The notes beneath the pieces are model-generated. The model was given only the letters and a program-made list of their open reading frames with translations. It was not told where the DNA came from and made no database searches. This document shows, in pieces, positions 1 to 7,488 of a stretch of 33,858 nt of DNA. Position numbers and translations under genes: made by a program. Origin of the DNA: Candidatus Competibacteraceae bacterium (GTDB lineage: Bacteria > Pseudomonadota > Gammaproteobacteria > Competibacterales > JAHEDQ01). The stretch spans positions 1 through 33,858 of the forward strand of contig JAHEDQ010000021.1 of the NCBI GenBank assembly GCA_024641125.1, read 5' to 3'. Each line of letters starts with the position of its first letter. The first letter of the stretch is position 1.

Positions 1-283
1 CATGGGCTTCACCGTGGTGCTGGACCCTGAGTTCAAAATTCTGGGTGTTTTCACGGATGGAGACCTGCGCCGCACCCTGGACGCAGACGTTTCCATCAAG
101 GGCAGCATGGTGCAAACCGTTATGACCACCACCTTCACTGCGGTGCCCCCTGAAATGCTCGCGGCCGAAGCGCTTCATCTGATGGATACACGTAAAATCA
201 ATGCGTTGCCAGTAGTCCACGCAGACGGTACCTTGGCCGGCGCCCTTAACATGCATGACCTGCTGCGGGCAGGCGTCGCGTGA
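1..283 (+). CDS. kdsD: Arabinose-5-phosphate isomerase KdsD, C-terminal fragment (partial at window start)
   Basis: This is the last ~94 residues of a protein whose start lies upstream of the window. The fragment is the end of a CBS-domain pair: GVFTDGDLRR followed later by the terminal motif ALNMHDLLRAGV, which closely matches the end of KdsD/KpsF-type isomerases. KdsD converts ribulose-5-phosphate to arabinose-5-phosphate, the first step of Kdo synthesis for LPS; the catalytic SIS domain would be off the left edge. The ATG at 2 corresponds to an internal methionine in the family, so it should not be taken as the start. The next gene in the pathway (kdsC) follows on the same strand but is separated by a repeat element. 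The KpsF paralogue is an alternative name, but linkage to kdsC and lptCAB favours KdsD. Confidence 0.88.
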   Translation, partial: MGFTVVLDPEFKILGVFTDGDLRRTLDADVSIKGSMVQTVMTTTFTAVPPEMLAAEALHLMDTRKINALPVVHADGTLAGALNMHDLLRAGVA

Positions 284-309
284 CAGCAGCCGTGCGCCGA
301 ATGCCAATG

Positions 310-314
310 AAGGA
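310..314 (+). promoter_or_regulatory. Probable original Shine-Dalgarno of kdsC, displaced by an insertion
   Basis: AAGGA at 310-314 is now 275 bases upstream of the kdsC ATG. If the element at 320-586 is removed, the sequence reads AAGGAACACCAGCATG, which puts this motif 8 bases from the start codon, a normal distance. This is an inference from reconstruction; the motif itself is visible. Confidence 0.5.
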
Positions 315-319
315 ACACC

Positions 320-586
320 AGTGTCCCGCCCCATAAGTTCGTTACGTTGCAGAGCGTCCCAAATCCGCCAATGCAAGGCGCCGATGCGAAGCCATAGCAG
401 GCTCTTTCGAGCAGCGGCAACGCCGCAGTGGTGGTTGTGGGACGGGCCCTTCTGGCGGGGCGAGGAGCGCCCAGGCGCTCGGCGGGCGGGCGAAGCGCTA
501 GACGTGGCTAACGCGAGCGCGCCCAACACCGCGAATGAGCGCTCCTCGCCCCGCTGAAATGCAACGAACTTCTGGGACGGGACACT
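320..586. mobile_element. MITE-like non-coding element with terminal inverted repeats
   Basis: The left end AGTGTCCCGCCCCATAAG and the right end, read on the other strand, AGTGTCCCGTCCCAGAAG match at 22 of 24 positions when continued through GTTCGTT. Inside, GCGGGGCGAGGAGCGC (455-470) has a perfect inverted copy at 539-554, so the whole unit can fold into nested stems. It is 267 bp, has no transposase-like ORF, and shows no clear target-site duplication with these boundaries. The features fit a non-autonomous miniature element mobilised in trans, or a palindromic dispersed repeat. The transposase family cannot be named from the sequence alone. Confidence 0.62.
455..554. repeat. Internal 16-bp perfect inverted repeat inside the element
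   Basis: GCGGGGCGAGGAGCGC at 455-470 and GCGCTCCTCGCCCCGC at 539-554 are exact reverse complements separated by 68 bases. Both arms are GC-rich and lie wholly inside the terminal-repeat element, giving it a second, inner stem. Confidence 0.75.
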
Positions 587-589
587 AGC

Positions 590-1111
590 ATGCAGGACAT
601 ACTGCAGCGTGCGGCACGTATTCGGCTGCTGATTCTGGACGTGGACGGCGTTCTTACTGACGGGCGTCTGTATCTGTCCAGTGACGGTGTGGAAAGCAAG
701 GCCTTCCATACCCGCGATGGGCACGGCATCAAGCTGTTGCGCGAAGGTGGCGTGAGCGTGGCGGTCATTTCCGGACGACGATCCCGGGCGGTGGATCTGC
801 GCATGGCGGAACTGGGGGTAGAGCATCTCTACCAGGGCATTGACAACAAACTCACCGCGCTGGCTGAACTGGTTGCAAGGCTGGATCTCAGATTGGATGA
901 GGTCGCCCACGTGGGAGACGATGTCATCGACCTGCCGGTGATGCGCAAGGTGGGTCTGGCGATCGCAGTGCAGGACGCAAGCGAGTTCGTCAAACGCCAT
1001 GCCCACTGGCAAACGGCAAACGCGGGCGGCCGGGGCGCGGTGCGGGACGCGTGCGAGCTGATACTCGAAGCGCAGGGTAGCCTCGAGGCGCTGTTGGACC
1101 GTTACCTTTGA
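590..1111 (+). CDS. kdsC: 3-deoxy-D-manno-octulosonate 8-phosphate phosphatase KdsC
   Basis: KdsC removes the phosphate from Kdo-8-phosphate in the cytoplasm to give Kdo for the LPS inner core. The 173-residue protein is a cap-less HAD phosphatase: motif I is LDVDGVLTDG with nucleophile D17 and D19, motif II is VISGRRS, the lysine is in the NKLTAL stretch, and the acidic motif is VGDDVIDLPVM. The length is slightly below the E. coli protein (188), the difference being at the N-terminus. The ATG at 590 lies 3 bases after the end of the inserted element, so its present ribosome-binding site would be element sequence (GGGA at 579-582, weak). The stop overlaps the lptC start in TTGA. It lies between kdsD and the lpt genes, the standard gammaproteobacterial order. 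Confidence 0.95.
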   Translation: MQDILQRAARIRLLILDVDGVLTDGRLYLSSDGVESKAFHTRDGHGIKLLREGGVSVAVISGRRSRAVDLRMAELGVEHLYQGIDNKLTALAELVARLDLRLDEVAHVGDDVIDLPVMRKVGLAIAVQDASEFVKRHAHWQTANAGGRGAVRDACELILEAQGSLEALLDRYL

Positions 1112-1677
1112 CTCTGATCCGCACCCTGCTGCCCATCCTCGTTCTGGTACTGCTATCGGCCGGCAGCGGTTGGTATCTGACCCGGCTGGAGGCCAACCTG
1201 AAGGCTGCCAAGACCACAGAGTCAACCGCGCCCCGACTGAAAGGGCGGAATGTGCGGGTCACCGTTCTGAACGACAGCGGGGCCATCGACCATCGGATCG
1301 TCGCCGCCGGCGTGTTCCAGGGTCCGGCCGGCAGCGGAACGGATTTGGTTGCGCCTGAACTAACGCAGTTCCGTGATGGCGCAGTGGTTGCCACGGGCAC
1401 CGCTCTGGCTGGATGGGTGTCGGAGGATCAACAGCTGGTGCGCATGCTGAACAGCGTGGTGTTGACCCATCGATCTTCGGCAGATGGTCTCGTAACCCGG
1501 CTGGAAACGGAGTTTCTGGAGTACGAGCCGAAGCGCGAACTCGTTACCACCGATCGACCGGTTACCATCACCCGGCCCGGGACTCGGGTGGACGCGATTG
1601 GCATGCGGGCGGATCTGGCGGCCGAGAAAACCTATTTGCTCAGCCACGTGCGAGGTACCCATGAACAGAATCCATGA
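1108..1677 (+). CDS. lptC: LPS export system protein LptC
   Basis: LptC is the inner-membrane-anchored periplasmic part of the Lpt bridge that receives LPS from LptB2FG and hands it to LptA. The 189-residue ORF has one N-terminal membrane segment (about residues 4-23, rich in leucine and valine), then a periplasmic beta-rich domain in which LPS/OstA-like features such as LETEFLEYEP and DRPVTITRPG can be seen. The start is a TTG that shares TTGA with the kdsC stop, which implies translational coupling; no in-frame ATG precedes the membrane segment. Length agrees with E. coli LptC (191). It overlaps the lptA start by 17 bases. Sequence conservation in this family is low, so identity rests on topology plus position. 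Confidence 0.9.
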   Translation: MTLIRTLLPILVLVLLSAGSGWYLTRLEANLKAAKTTESTAPRLKGRNVRVTVLNDSGAIDHRIVAAGVFQGPAGSGTDLVAPELTQFRDGAVVATGTALAGWVSEDQQLVRMLNSVVLTHRSSADGLVTRLETEFLEYEPKRELVTTDRPVTITRPGTRVDAIGMRADLAAEKTYLLSHVRGTHEQNP

Positions 1678-2173
1678 ATGCAGTGTGTTTATCATACTTG
1701 CGCTGGCCCTGCCGGGCAGTGCCTCGGCCCTGTCGACGGATCGCGATCAACCGATCAATCTGGAAGCGGATGAGGCCGAACTGGACCAGACAGAAGGTGT
1801 CAGCACCTATGTCGGTAACGTGGTGGTGACCCAGGGCTCAATGAAGGTGGAATCGGATCGAATGGTGGTCCATCTGGAGGACGGCGAAATCGATCGCATC
1901 GAGGCCACCGGCGCCCCGGCGCGCTTCAGACAACGGCCGGATGGGAAAGACGCCGACGTCCTCGGTGGCGCCAGCAAAATGGATTATCTTGCTGGCCAGT
2001 CCATGGTGATTCTCACCGGCGATGCCTGGGTAGAGCAGGCTGGGGACATCATCCGTGGGGCGCGGATCGAATACTCGCTGACCGAGGACCTGGTCAAGGC
2101 AAAAAAGGGGAGCCGCGAGTCGGACCGGGTGCGCATCACCCTGCAGCCACGCAAATCAGACAAAGACAACTGA
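1661..2173 (+). CDS. lptA: LPS transport periplasmic protein LptA
   Basis: LptA forms the periplasmic bridge carrying LPS from LptC to LptD. I place the start at the ATG at 1661, not the longer ORF start at 1598, because it is followed directly by a signal peptide (basic MNR, hydrophobic [10 protein letters not shown], cleavage near A23 after SASA). The 170-residue product has the OstA-like opening [17 protein letters not shown] and the repeated short beta strands of the family, including [17 protein letters not shown]. The C-terminus is basic (QPRKSDKDN). It overlaps lptC by 17 bases and touches lptB with TGATG, so the three genes are probably one translationally coupled unit. Confidence 0.93.
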   Translation: MNRIHECSVFIILALALPGSASALSTDRDQPINLEADEAELDQTEGVSTYVGNVVVTQGSMKVESDRMVVHLEDGEIDRIEATGAPARFRQRPDGKDADVLGGASKMDYLAGQSMVILTGDAWVEQAGDIIRGARIEYSLTEDLVKAKKGSRESDRVRITLQPRKSDKDN

Positions 2174-2898
2174 TGACCGAACTCAGCGCGAAAGGTATCG
2201 CCAAATCCTATCGCGGTCGGCGGGTGGTCGATGGGGTCACAATTTCGGTTAAGAGTGGCGAAATAGTGGGCCTGCTTGGACCCAATGGTGCAGGCAAAAC
2301 GACAAGCTTCTATATGATGGTGGGCCTGATCGGGTGTGATCGGGGGCGCATCCTGCTGGACGGCCGGGACATCACCAACCTCCCCATGCACAGCCGTGCG
2401 CGCCTGGGTCTGGGGTACCTTCCGCAGGAGCCTTCGGTTTTTCGCAAGCTGTCAGTGCTGGACAATGTGCTTGCCATTCTCGAGACCCGGCCGGATCTGC
2501 CCCGTGCGGAACGGCGCGCGGCCGCCGATGCGCTGCTTCAGGAGTTACACATCGAGCATCTGGCCGCCAACCCGGGCCTCAGCCTGTCCGGTGGCGAGCG
2601 CCGCCGGGTCGAGATTGCCCGTGCCCTGGCCGCCAATCCCCGGTTCATCCTTCTGGATGAGCCCTTCGCCGGTGTCGACCCCATATCGGTACTCGATATC
2701 CGCCAGATCATCCAACATCTGTGCGAGCGCAACATCGGCGTTCTGATCACCGATCACAACGTACGGGAAACGCTGGCAATCTGTGACCGGGCCTATATTC
2801 TGAGCGCCGGACTTGTGATCGCCGACGGGCGGGCCGACGACATTCTGGCAAATGATCAGGTCCGCGAGGTTTACCTGGGCAAGGATTTCAAACTCTGA
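2173..2898 (+). CDS. lptB: LPS export ABC transporter ATP-binding protein LptB
   Basis: LptB is the cytoplasmic ATPase that powers extraction of LPS from the inner membrane with LptF and LptG, which are not in this window. The 241-residue protein has all ABC motifs: Walker A GPNGAGKT (36-43), Q-loop YLPQEPSVF (Q85), signature LSGGE (138-142), Walker B FILLDEP with catalytic E163, and the switch histidine H195 in ITDHNVRET. The length equals that of E. coli LptB (241). Its ATG shares one base with the lptA stop. No strong Shine-Dalgarno is visible, consistent with coupling to lptA. Confidence 0.97.
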   Translation: MTELSAKGIAKSYRGRRVVDGVTISVKSGEIVGLLGPNGAGKTTSFYMMVGLIGCDRGRILLDGRDITNLPMHSRARLGLGYLPQEPSVFRKLSVLDNVLAILETRPDLPRAERRAAADALLQELHIEHLAANPGLSLSGGERRRVEIARALAANPRFILLDEPFAGVDPISVLDIRQIIQHLCERNIGVLITDHNVRETLAICDRAYILSAGLVIADGRADDILANDQVREVYLGKDFKL

Positions 2899-3002
2899 CG
2901 AGCCGGCCGAAGCCAGCCTGCCACGGTCCGCGCCCGACAAGACGGTGTGGAGGTGAAATACAGCGTAGGCAATCTCCTACCCCCGCCCCTACAAATTGCG
3001 AC

Positions 3003-3032
3003 TTGTGTTTGCGTCCAACACGCGCTTATATA
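3003..3032 (+). promoter_or_regulatory. Candidate sigma-70 promoter upstream of rpoN
   Basis: In the 186-bp lptB-rpoN gap, TTGTGT (3003-3008) and TATATA (3027-3032) are separated by 18 bases, about 50 bases before the rpoN ATG. The AT-rich -10 stands out from the GC-rich surroundings. It is a pattern match only. Confidence 0.35.
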
Positions 3033-3084
3033 GTGGCATGATAAGTGCTAGAGCGGCTAAGACCGCGAGGCGAAACGCATCGTA

Positions 3085-4575
3085 ATGAGACAGTCACTCC
3101 AACTCAAGCTCGGTCAGACACTGACCATGACGCCGCAGTTGCAGCAGGCCATCCGTCTGTTACAACTGTCCACCCTGGACCTGCAGCTCGAAATCCAGAC
3201 CGCGCTGGAATCGAATCTGATGCTCGAAGTGGATGAGGAGCAGACCGAGCCGGAGCGTGAGGATTCGGACGCCGCGGAGCCGACTTTGGATGAGCTGGGC
3301 GGACTGGAGGCCAAATCGACGGAATCCGACCGTGAAGTTGATCAGGCGGTTGAGGAAAGCACCCTATCCGAGGATCTGCCGGTCGACAGCGGCTGGGATG
3401 AGATCTACGACAATTACGACGGCTCAACCGCACTGTCTCGACCCGAGGAATTCAACGGCCGGGACATCTTTGAGAATCGCAGCGGCGGTTCGGAGACCCT
3501 GCAGGACTACCTGACCTGGCAACTGGAAATGGGCACCTTCTCCGATCTGGACCGGGCGATCGGCGCGGCCATCGTCGACGCCGTCGACGAGGACGGCTAC
3601 CTGACCCAGCCGGTTGAAGACCTGCACGAGGGCCTGGGGCACCTGGGGGTAGAGCTGGACGAAGTGATGGCCGTTTTGCACCGCGTACAGCATTTCGACC
3701 CTATCGGGGTGGCCGCCCGCGACCCCAGTGAATGCCTTCTGATCCAACTGGGCCAACTGCCGGCTGGTACGCCCTGGTTGAACGAAGCGAAAACCGTACT
3801 GGGCAAGCATTCCGAGCTGCTGGCCGCGCGCGACTTCACGCAAATCACGCGACGGATGCGAATCAGCCGGGATCAACTCATGGAGGTGATGGCGCTGATC
3901 CAGACGCTCACCCCCCGACCCGGCTCCATGATGCCGGGCCCGGAACCGCAATACGTAACGCCAGACGTCTATGTCAGCAAGCAAAACGGCGCCTGGATGG
4001 TCTCACTCAACAGCGATACCAGCCCAAAGGTTCGGATAAATCAGCAGTATGCGGGCCTGGTCAGACGCGCCGACAACAGTACCGACAATCAGTGTATGCG
4101 CAATCATCTGCAGGAGGCGCGCTGGTTTCTGAAAAGTCTGCAAAACCGCAACGAAACCCTGCTCAAAGTGGCGACCGCCATTGTCGAGAGGCAGCGGGGT
4201 TTCCTGGATTACGGCGAGGAGGCGATGAAGCCTCTGGTCCTGCGAGACGTTGCCGAGGCGGTGGAAATGCATGAATCCACCGTTTCCCGGGTCACGACGC
4301 AAAAATACATGCATACGCCGCGAGGCATATTCGAGTTCAAATACTTCTTCTCCAGCCATGTGGGTACCACCGACGGCGGCGAATGCTCTTCCACCGCGAT
4401 TCGGGCGATGATCAAGAAGCTGATCGCGGACGAGCCACCGAGAAAGCCCCTGAGCGACAGCAAGATCGCGCAATTGCTGGACGACCAAGGCATACAGGTG
4501 GCCCGCCGTACCGTGGCCAAGTATCGGGAATCCATGTCAATTTCATCCTCCACGGAGCGAAAACGCCTGTCGTAA
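3085..4575 (+). CDS. rpoN: RNA polymerase sigma-54 factor RpoN
   Basis: RpoN directs RNA polymerase to -24/-12 promoters that need AAA+ activators, typically nitrogen, motility and stress genes. The 496-residue protein starts with the glutamine- and leucine-rich activator-interacting region I (LKLGQTLTMTPQLQQAIRLL), then an acidic region II (about 50-120), the core-binding region, a helix-turn-helix near HESTVSRVTTQKYMHTPRG, and the invariant RpoN box ARRTVAKYRE (473-482). The tail after the box (SMSISSSTERKRLS) is slightly longer than usual. The position between lptB and hpf/ptsN is the conserved gammaproteobacterial arrangement. Length is close to the E. coli protein (477). Confidence 0.98.
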   Translation: MRQSLQLKLGQTLTMTPQLQQAIRLLQLSTLDLQLEIQTALESNLMLEVDEEQTEPEREDSDAAEPTLDELGGLEAKSTESDREVDQAVEESTLSEDLPVDSGWDEIYDNYDGSTALSRPEEFNGRDIFENRSGGSETLQDYLTWQLEMGTFSDLDRAIGAAIVDAVDEDGYLTQPVEDLHEGLGHLGVELDEVMAVLHRVQHFDPIGVAARDPSECLLIQLGQLPAGTPWLNEAKTVLGKHSELLAARDFTQITRRMRISRDQLMEVMALIQTLTPRPGSMMPGPEPQYVTPDVYVSKQNGAWMVSLNSDTSPKVRINQQYAGLVRRADNSTDNQCMRNHLQEARWFLKSLQNRNETLLKVATAIVERQRGFLDYGEEAMKPLVLRDVAEAVEMHESTVSRVTTQKYMHTPRGIFEFKYFFSSHVGTTDGGECSSTAIRAMIKKLIADEPPRKPLSDSKIAQLLDDQGIQVARRTVAKYRESMSISSSTERKRLS

Positions 4576-4894
4576 GCATTCCGGCGGACTAGGCACAAGC
4601 CCGGGTCAAAGCAACACCGCCGCTGAATCCCGACCCCTGATTCGAGGACCAGCAGCAGCGTGCGGCAACACAGGCTGGGATACAGACGCCCCTTTGTTTT
4701 GCGCATCCGTCTGGTAAAACGCACGGGAATTCGTGCACACTGCAGGTGAGGGAAAGGCGTTCAGCCGAGTCCCGGCAGCAAACGACCTTCGATAATGATT
4801 GGCCGGCCCGGTAACGGGCGGCGAACCGCACAAGCCCTCAATTCATGTGGACCGGCCGTGGGCCGTGTCTGGATTCGTGAACAAGGAGCGAGCA
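4576..4894. other. 319-bp rpoN-hpf intergenic region, no gene seen
   Basis: No plausible coding region was found; listed ORFs here lack family features. A GATAAT hexamer at 4791-4796 could be a -10 for hpf but has no convincing -35 partner. I looked for a sigma-54 -24/-12 site and did not find one. AAGGAG at 4884-4889 is a good Shine-Dalgarno for hpf. Confidence 0.5.
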
Positions 4895-5212
4895 ATGCAA
4901 CTGAACCTCTCCGGACATCATGTGGAGATCACCGCTGCCATGCGTGATTACGTTAATGCGAAGATGGACCGCATCATGCGGCACTTCGACCAGATGACCA
5001 GCGTTCAGGTGATTCTCAGTGTGGAGAAACTGCGGCAGAAAGCCGAAGCCCGGCTGCACGTAGCCGGCAACGACATCTACGCGGATGCGACGGAAGAGGA
5101 TATGTACGCGGCGATCGACGCCCTGACCGACAAACTGGACCGGCAAGTCAAGAAGCATAAGGAAAAGGTCACGGATCATCATCGCAGCGACAAGCAGCGG
5201 AGCTATTCGTAA
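4895..5212 (+). CDS. hpf: Ribosome hibernation promoting factor (short HPF/RaiA family)
   Basis: HPF binds the decoding centre of the 30S subunit in slow growth and promotes 100S ribosome dimers. The start is set at the ATG at 4895 because of the AAGGAG just upstream and because MQLNLSGHHVEITAAMRDYV is where the family begins; the longer ORF start at 4799 adds unrelated sequence. The 105-residue protein has the beta-alpha-beta-beta-beta-alpha layout, with DIYADATEEDMYAAID preceding a basic C-terminal helix (KLDRQVKKHKEK). The length fits short HPF (E. coli 95), with no long-HPF dimerisation domain. It lies between rpoN and ptsN as usual. Confidence 0.95.
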   Translation: MQLNLSGHHVEITAAMRDYVNAKMDRIMRHFDQMTSVQVILSVEKLRQKAEARLHVAGNDIYADATEEDMYAAIDALTDKLDRQVKKHKEKVTDHHRSDKQRSYS

Positions 5213-5233
5213 CCCCCGGAGACGGTCGATTCG

Positions 5234-5704
5234 ATGGAGATCGCAAGCCTGCTAACCCATGATCGGGTCATCGGTGACGGGCAGGTTTCGAGCAAGAAGC
5301 GCGCATTGGAGGAAATCAGCGCGCTTCTTGCCTCCGGAGCGGAGTCACTGACAGCACGCGAGATTTTCGACGGCCTGATCGGCCGTGAACGTCTTGGCAG
5401 CACCGGACTGGGACACGGTGTAGCCTTACCCCACGCACGGCTCGGCGACGAGTCGAAGCCGATCGCAGCGTTTGTGCGGCTGCAGTCCGGCATCGACTTC
5501 GACGCCATCGACGATCAACCCGTCACCCTGTTGTTCGGGCTGCTGGTGCCCCAGGAGTCCACAGACGATCATCTGAAGGTGCTTGCCCGGCTTGCGCAAA
5601 TGTTCCGCGACGACGACTTCTGCGAGCAACTGCAGAACGCCACGGACAGTGCGCATATCCTCGAGCTGCTGTCGCAGGACCCGCCCGGCAACCCATCCAC
5701 ATGA
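5234..5704 (+). CDS. ptsN: PTS nitrogen regulatory protein EIIA-Ntr
   Basis: EIIA-Ntr is the terminal phosphoacceptor of the nitrogen PTS and in its different phospho-states regulates potassium transport, phosphate sensing and other targets. The 156-residue protein is a fructose/mannitol-type EIIA domain with the active histidine in GVALPHAR (H67) and a second conserved histidine at H61. DHLKVLARLAQMFRDDDF is the typical second half. No transporter domains are attached, so the role is regulatory. The stop overlaps the next gene (hprK) in ATGA. HPr and enzyme I that could phosphorylate it are encoded four and five genes downstream. Confidence 0.95.
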   Translation: MEIASLLTHDRVIGDGQVSSKKRALEEISALLASGAESLTAREIFDGLIGRERLGSTGLGHGVALPHARLGDESKPIAAFVRLQSGIDFDAIDDQPVTLLFGLLVPQESTDDHLKVLARLAQMFRDDDFCEQLQNATDSAHILELLSQDPPGNPST

Positions 5705-6237
5705 GTGGCCGTCGGCTGGTGCACGGCAACGTGCTGCTGGTGAAGGGGGCCGGCGTCTGGATCACCGGTGAATCGGGCAGCGGCAAAAGCGAGCTGAGCC
5801 TGGCGCTGGTTGACCGGGGGCACCGGATGGTGGCCGATGACGTGGCGTGGATCAGTCGCCAAGACGGTCGTCTGGAAGCCCGGGCCGACCCGGCCCAATT
5901 CGGTATCATCCATATCCGCGACCTGGGTGTGCTTGACTTGGCGCAGCTGTTTGGAAGCCAAGCGTTGTGCCCGTGGGTTGTCCTGGACCTGAGAATCGAT
6001 CTGAGCCGCAATCGCCAGGACGCCAGACCGGACAACCCGGACGAACTGCTCGCAGGCCGGCGAGGTCGACGCAGCGTTCTGAACGTGAGCATACCCTGCC
6101 TGACCGTGGCCGCCCATCGCTCCCGACCCCTTGCCCTGCTGGTTGAGTGCGCAGCCCGACAACACCAGCAAGCCCAAAACCATGCAGCACAACCGCGATG
6201 CCAGGGCACACCATTGCAAGGTGCGACATGCGTCTGA
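5701..6237 (+). CDS. hprK: HPr kinase/phosphorylase, short form (catalytic domain only)
   Basis: HprK phosphorylates and dephosphorylates a serine of HPr. This 178-residue protein consists only of the catalytic domain: P-loop GESGSGKS (23-30), RGHRMVADDV with the acidic pair D46/D47, the signature region IIHIRDLGVLDL (70-80) and a final SRPLALLVECAA strand. The N-terminal domain of the ~310-residue form is absent, as in alphaproteobacterial HprK. In the signature, RG(L/I)G of most family members is RDLG here. The last ~25 residues look unstructured. It overlaps ptsN by 4 bases (ATGA) and rapZ by 10. Its likely substrate, HPr with a serine at position 47, is encoded three genes downstream. Whether it retains phosphorylase activity is not known. 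Confidence 0.85.
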   Translation: MSGRRLVHGNVLLVKGAGVWITGESGSGKSELSLALVDRGHRMVADDVAWISRQDGRLEARADPAQFGIIHIRDLGVLDLAQLFGSQALCPWVVLDLRIDLSRNRQDARPDNPDELLAGRRGRRSVLNVSIPCLTVAAHRSRPLALLVECAARQHQQAQNHAAQPRCQGTPLQGATCV

Positions 6238-7085
6238 TCGTGGTCAGCGGGCTGTCCGGGTCCGGCAAGAGCATCGCCCTTCAAACTTTGGAGGACGTGG
6301 GTTTTTACTGTGTCGACAACCTGCCGATAGATCTTTTGCCAGCCTTTGTGGAGTCGATGATTCACAGCGGATCCAGGCTTTCGGAACGTATGGCCGTTGG
6401 TATAGACGCGCGCAACAGCCAACGGAATATCGAGCATTTCGAGGACATCATCGCCAACCTGCCGGGGGAGCCCATGGCGCTGCAGATACTTTTTCTGCAG
6501 GCGGCGGACGACATCCTGCTCAAACGCTACAGTGAAACCCGGCGGCGCCACCCACTGAGCCATGGCGACCTGCCGCTGGTGGAGGCAATTGGCGGCGAGC
6601 GAAGGCTGCTGGAACCCATCGCTGCCATGGCGGATCTGGTGATCGACACCAGCCGAACCAACATTCACGAACTGCGTCAGGTCATACGCAGCCGGGTAGA
6701 CCCGACGCCGCAGCAGTCGCTGTCCATCCTGTTCGAATCCTTTGGTTTCAAGCACGGGGTACCTACCGACGCGGATTTTGTTTTTGACGTGCGCTGTCTG
6801 CCCAACCCCCACTGGGTTCCCGCGCTGCGGGGACACACCGGGCTGGAGCAGCCCGTAATCGAGTTTCTCGATCAACAGTTGCCGGTCATCGCCATGCGCG
6901 AGGATATCAGCGGGTTCCTGTCGCGCTGGATACCCCAGTTCGAGGCGGAGAATCGCAGCTACCTAACGGTGGCCATAGGCTGCACCGGTGGCCAGCACCG
7001 GTCGGTCTATCTGGCCGAGGCGCTGGCCCGCGATCTCGGCCGCGATCGGGATAAGGTCACCGTCCGCCATCGGGACATCGCGTGA
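6228..7085 (+). CDS. rapZ: RNase adapter protein RapZ
   Basis: RapZ binds the sRNA GlmZ and hands it to RNase E, tuning glucosamine-6-phosphate synthase in enterics; in other bacteria it is known as a nucleotide-binding YvcJ-type protein. I start at the ATG at 6228 (285 residues, E. coli 284), because the family begins MRLIVVSGLSGSGKS; the longer ORF start at 6147 adds unrelated sequence. The P-loop is GLSGSGKS (8-15), DNLP follows at 30-33, and the RNA/ligand-binding C-terminal domain carries GCTGGQHRS (251-259). The position between the PTS kinase and EIIA genes is conserved. It overlaps hprK by 10 bases and the next gene by 4 (GTGA). Whether GlmY/GlmZ exist in this organism cannot be told here. 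Confidence 0.96.
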   Translation: MRLIVVSGLSGSGKSIALQTLEDVGFYCVDNLPIDLLPAFVESMIHSGSRLSERMAVGIDARNSQRNIEHFEDIIANLPGEPMALQILFLQAADDILLKRYSETRRRHPLSHGDLPLVEAIGGERRLLEPIAAMADLVIDTSRTNIHELRQVIRSRVDPTPQQSLSILFESFGFKHGVPTDADFVFDVRCLPNPHWVPALRGHTGLEQPVIEFLDQQLPVIAMREDISGFLSRWIPQFEAENRSYLTVAIGCTGGQHRSVYLAEALARDLGRDRDKVTVRHRDIA

Positions 7086-7486
7086 CCGTCGGATTGCTGT
7101 TGGTCACCCATCACCGCATCGGTGCGGAGTTATTGCGAACCGCCATGGTAACCTTCGGTGGATGCCCGATGGAGACACGGACGATCGAGGTAAACGCCGA
7201 CACAGACCCGGATCAACTTTTGGACCAGGCGCGCCAATACACGCAGGATCTGGAGCGCGGCGATGGCGTGCTGGTGCTGACGGACTGTTTCGGATCGACC
7301 CCCAGCAATATCGCCAATCGCCTGTTGGAAAACCACAACATCCGCGTCGTATCCGGGGTGAGCCTGCCGATGCTGATCCGGGTCATGAACTATGCTCGGC
7401 TGCCACTGAACGAACTTGCCAACAAGGCCGTGAGCGGGGGATGCGAAGGGATCGTCGCGTCGCCTCCCCTGACTCGAGGAGTATGA
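7082..7486 (+). CDS. PTS mannose-type EIIA domain protein
   Basis: This is a stand-alone EIIA of the mannose family (134 residues). The phosphorylatable histidine is H10 in LLLVTHHRIG, and the family motif (L)TD.FG.TPSN appears as LTDCFGSTPSNIA. No EIIB, EIIC or EIID gene accompanies it, so it is probably a regulatory phosphoacceptor and not part of sugar uptake; such proteins are common next to hprK and HPr in proteobacteria. The start is a GTG sharing GTGA with the rapZ stop. Its stop overlaps an upstream in-frame ATG of the HPr gene. Its regulatory target is not visible from this sequence. Confidence 0.9.
   Translation: MTVGLLLVTHHRIGAELLRTAMVTFGGCPMETRTIEVNADTDPDQLLDQARQYTQDLERGDGVLVLTDCFGSTPSNIANRLLENHNIRVVSGVSLPMLIRVMNYARLPLNELANKAVSGGCEGIVASPPLTRGV
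7476..7481 (+). promoter_or_regulatory. Shine-Dalgarno deciding the HPr start
   Basis: GAGGAG at 7476-7481 is 7 bases from the ATG at 7489 but only 1 base from the ATG at 7483, so it favours the second ATG as the true HPr start. Confidence 0.6.
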
Positions 7487-7488
7487 GT

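Larger units (their letters stand above)
284..589. other. Gene-free 306-bp interval occupied almost entirely by an inverted-repeat element
   Basis: Between kdsD and kdsC there are 36 bases of apparently native spacer, then a 267-bp inverted-repeat element, then three bases before the kdsC ATG. The ORFs listed here on either strand (175-420 minus, 255-557 plus) have no recognisable family features and run across the repeat ends, so I treat them as chance. Only the repeat and a displaced Shine-Dalgarno sequence can be supported. Confidence 0.7.

Noticed and set aside
5523-6875. 450-residue minus-strand ORF
   Set aside because: It lies antisense to ptsN, hprK and rapZ, all of which have clear catalytic motifs. 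It has no recognisable family features and reflects GC-rich codon bias.
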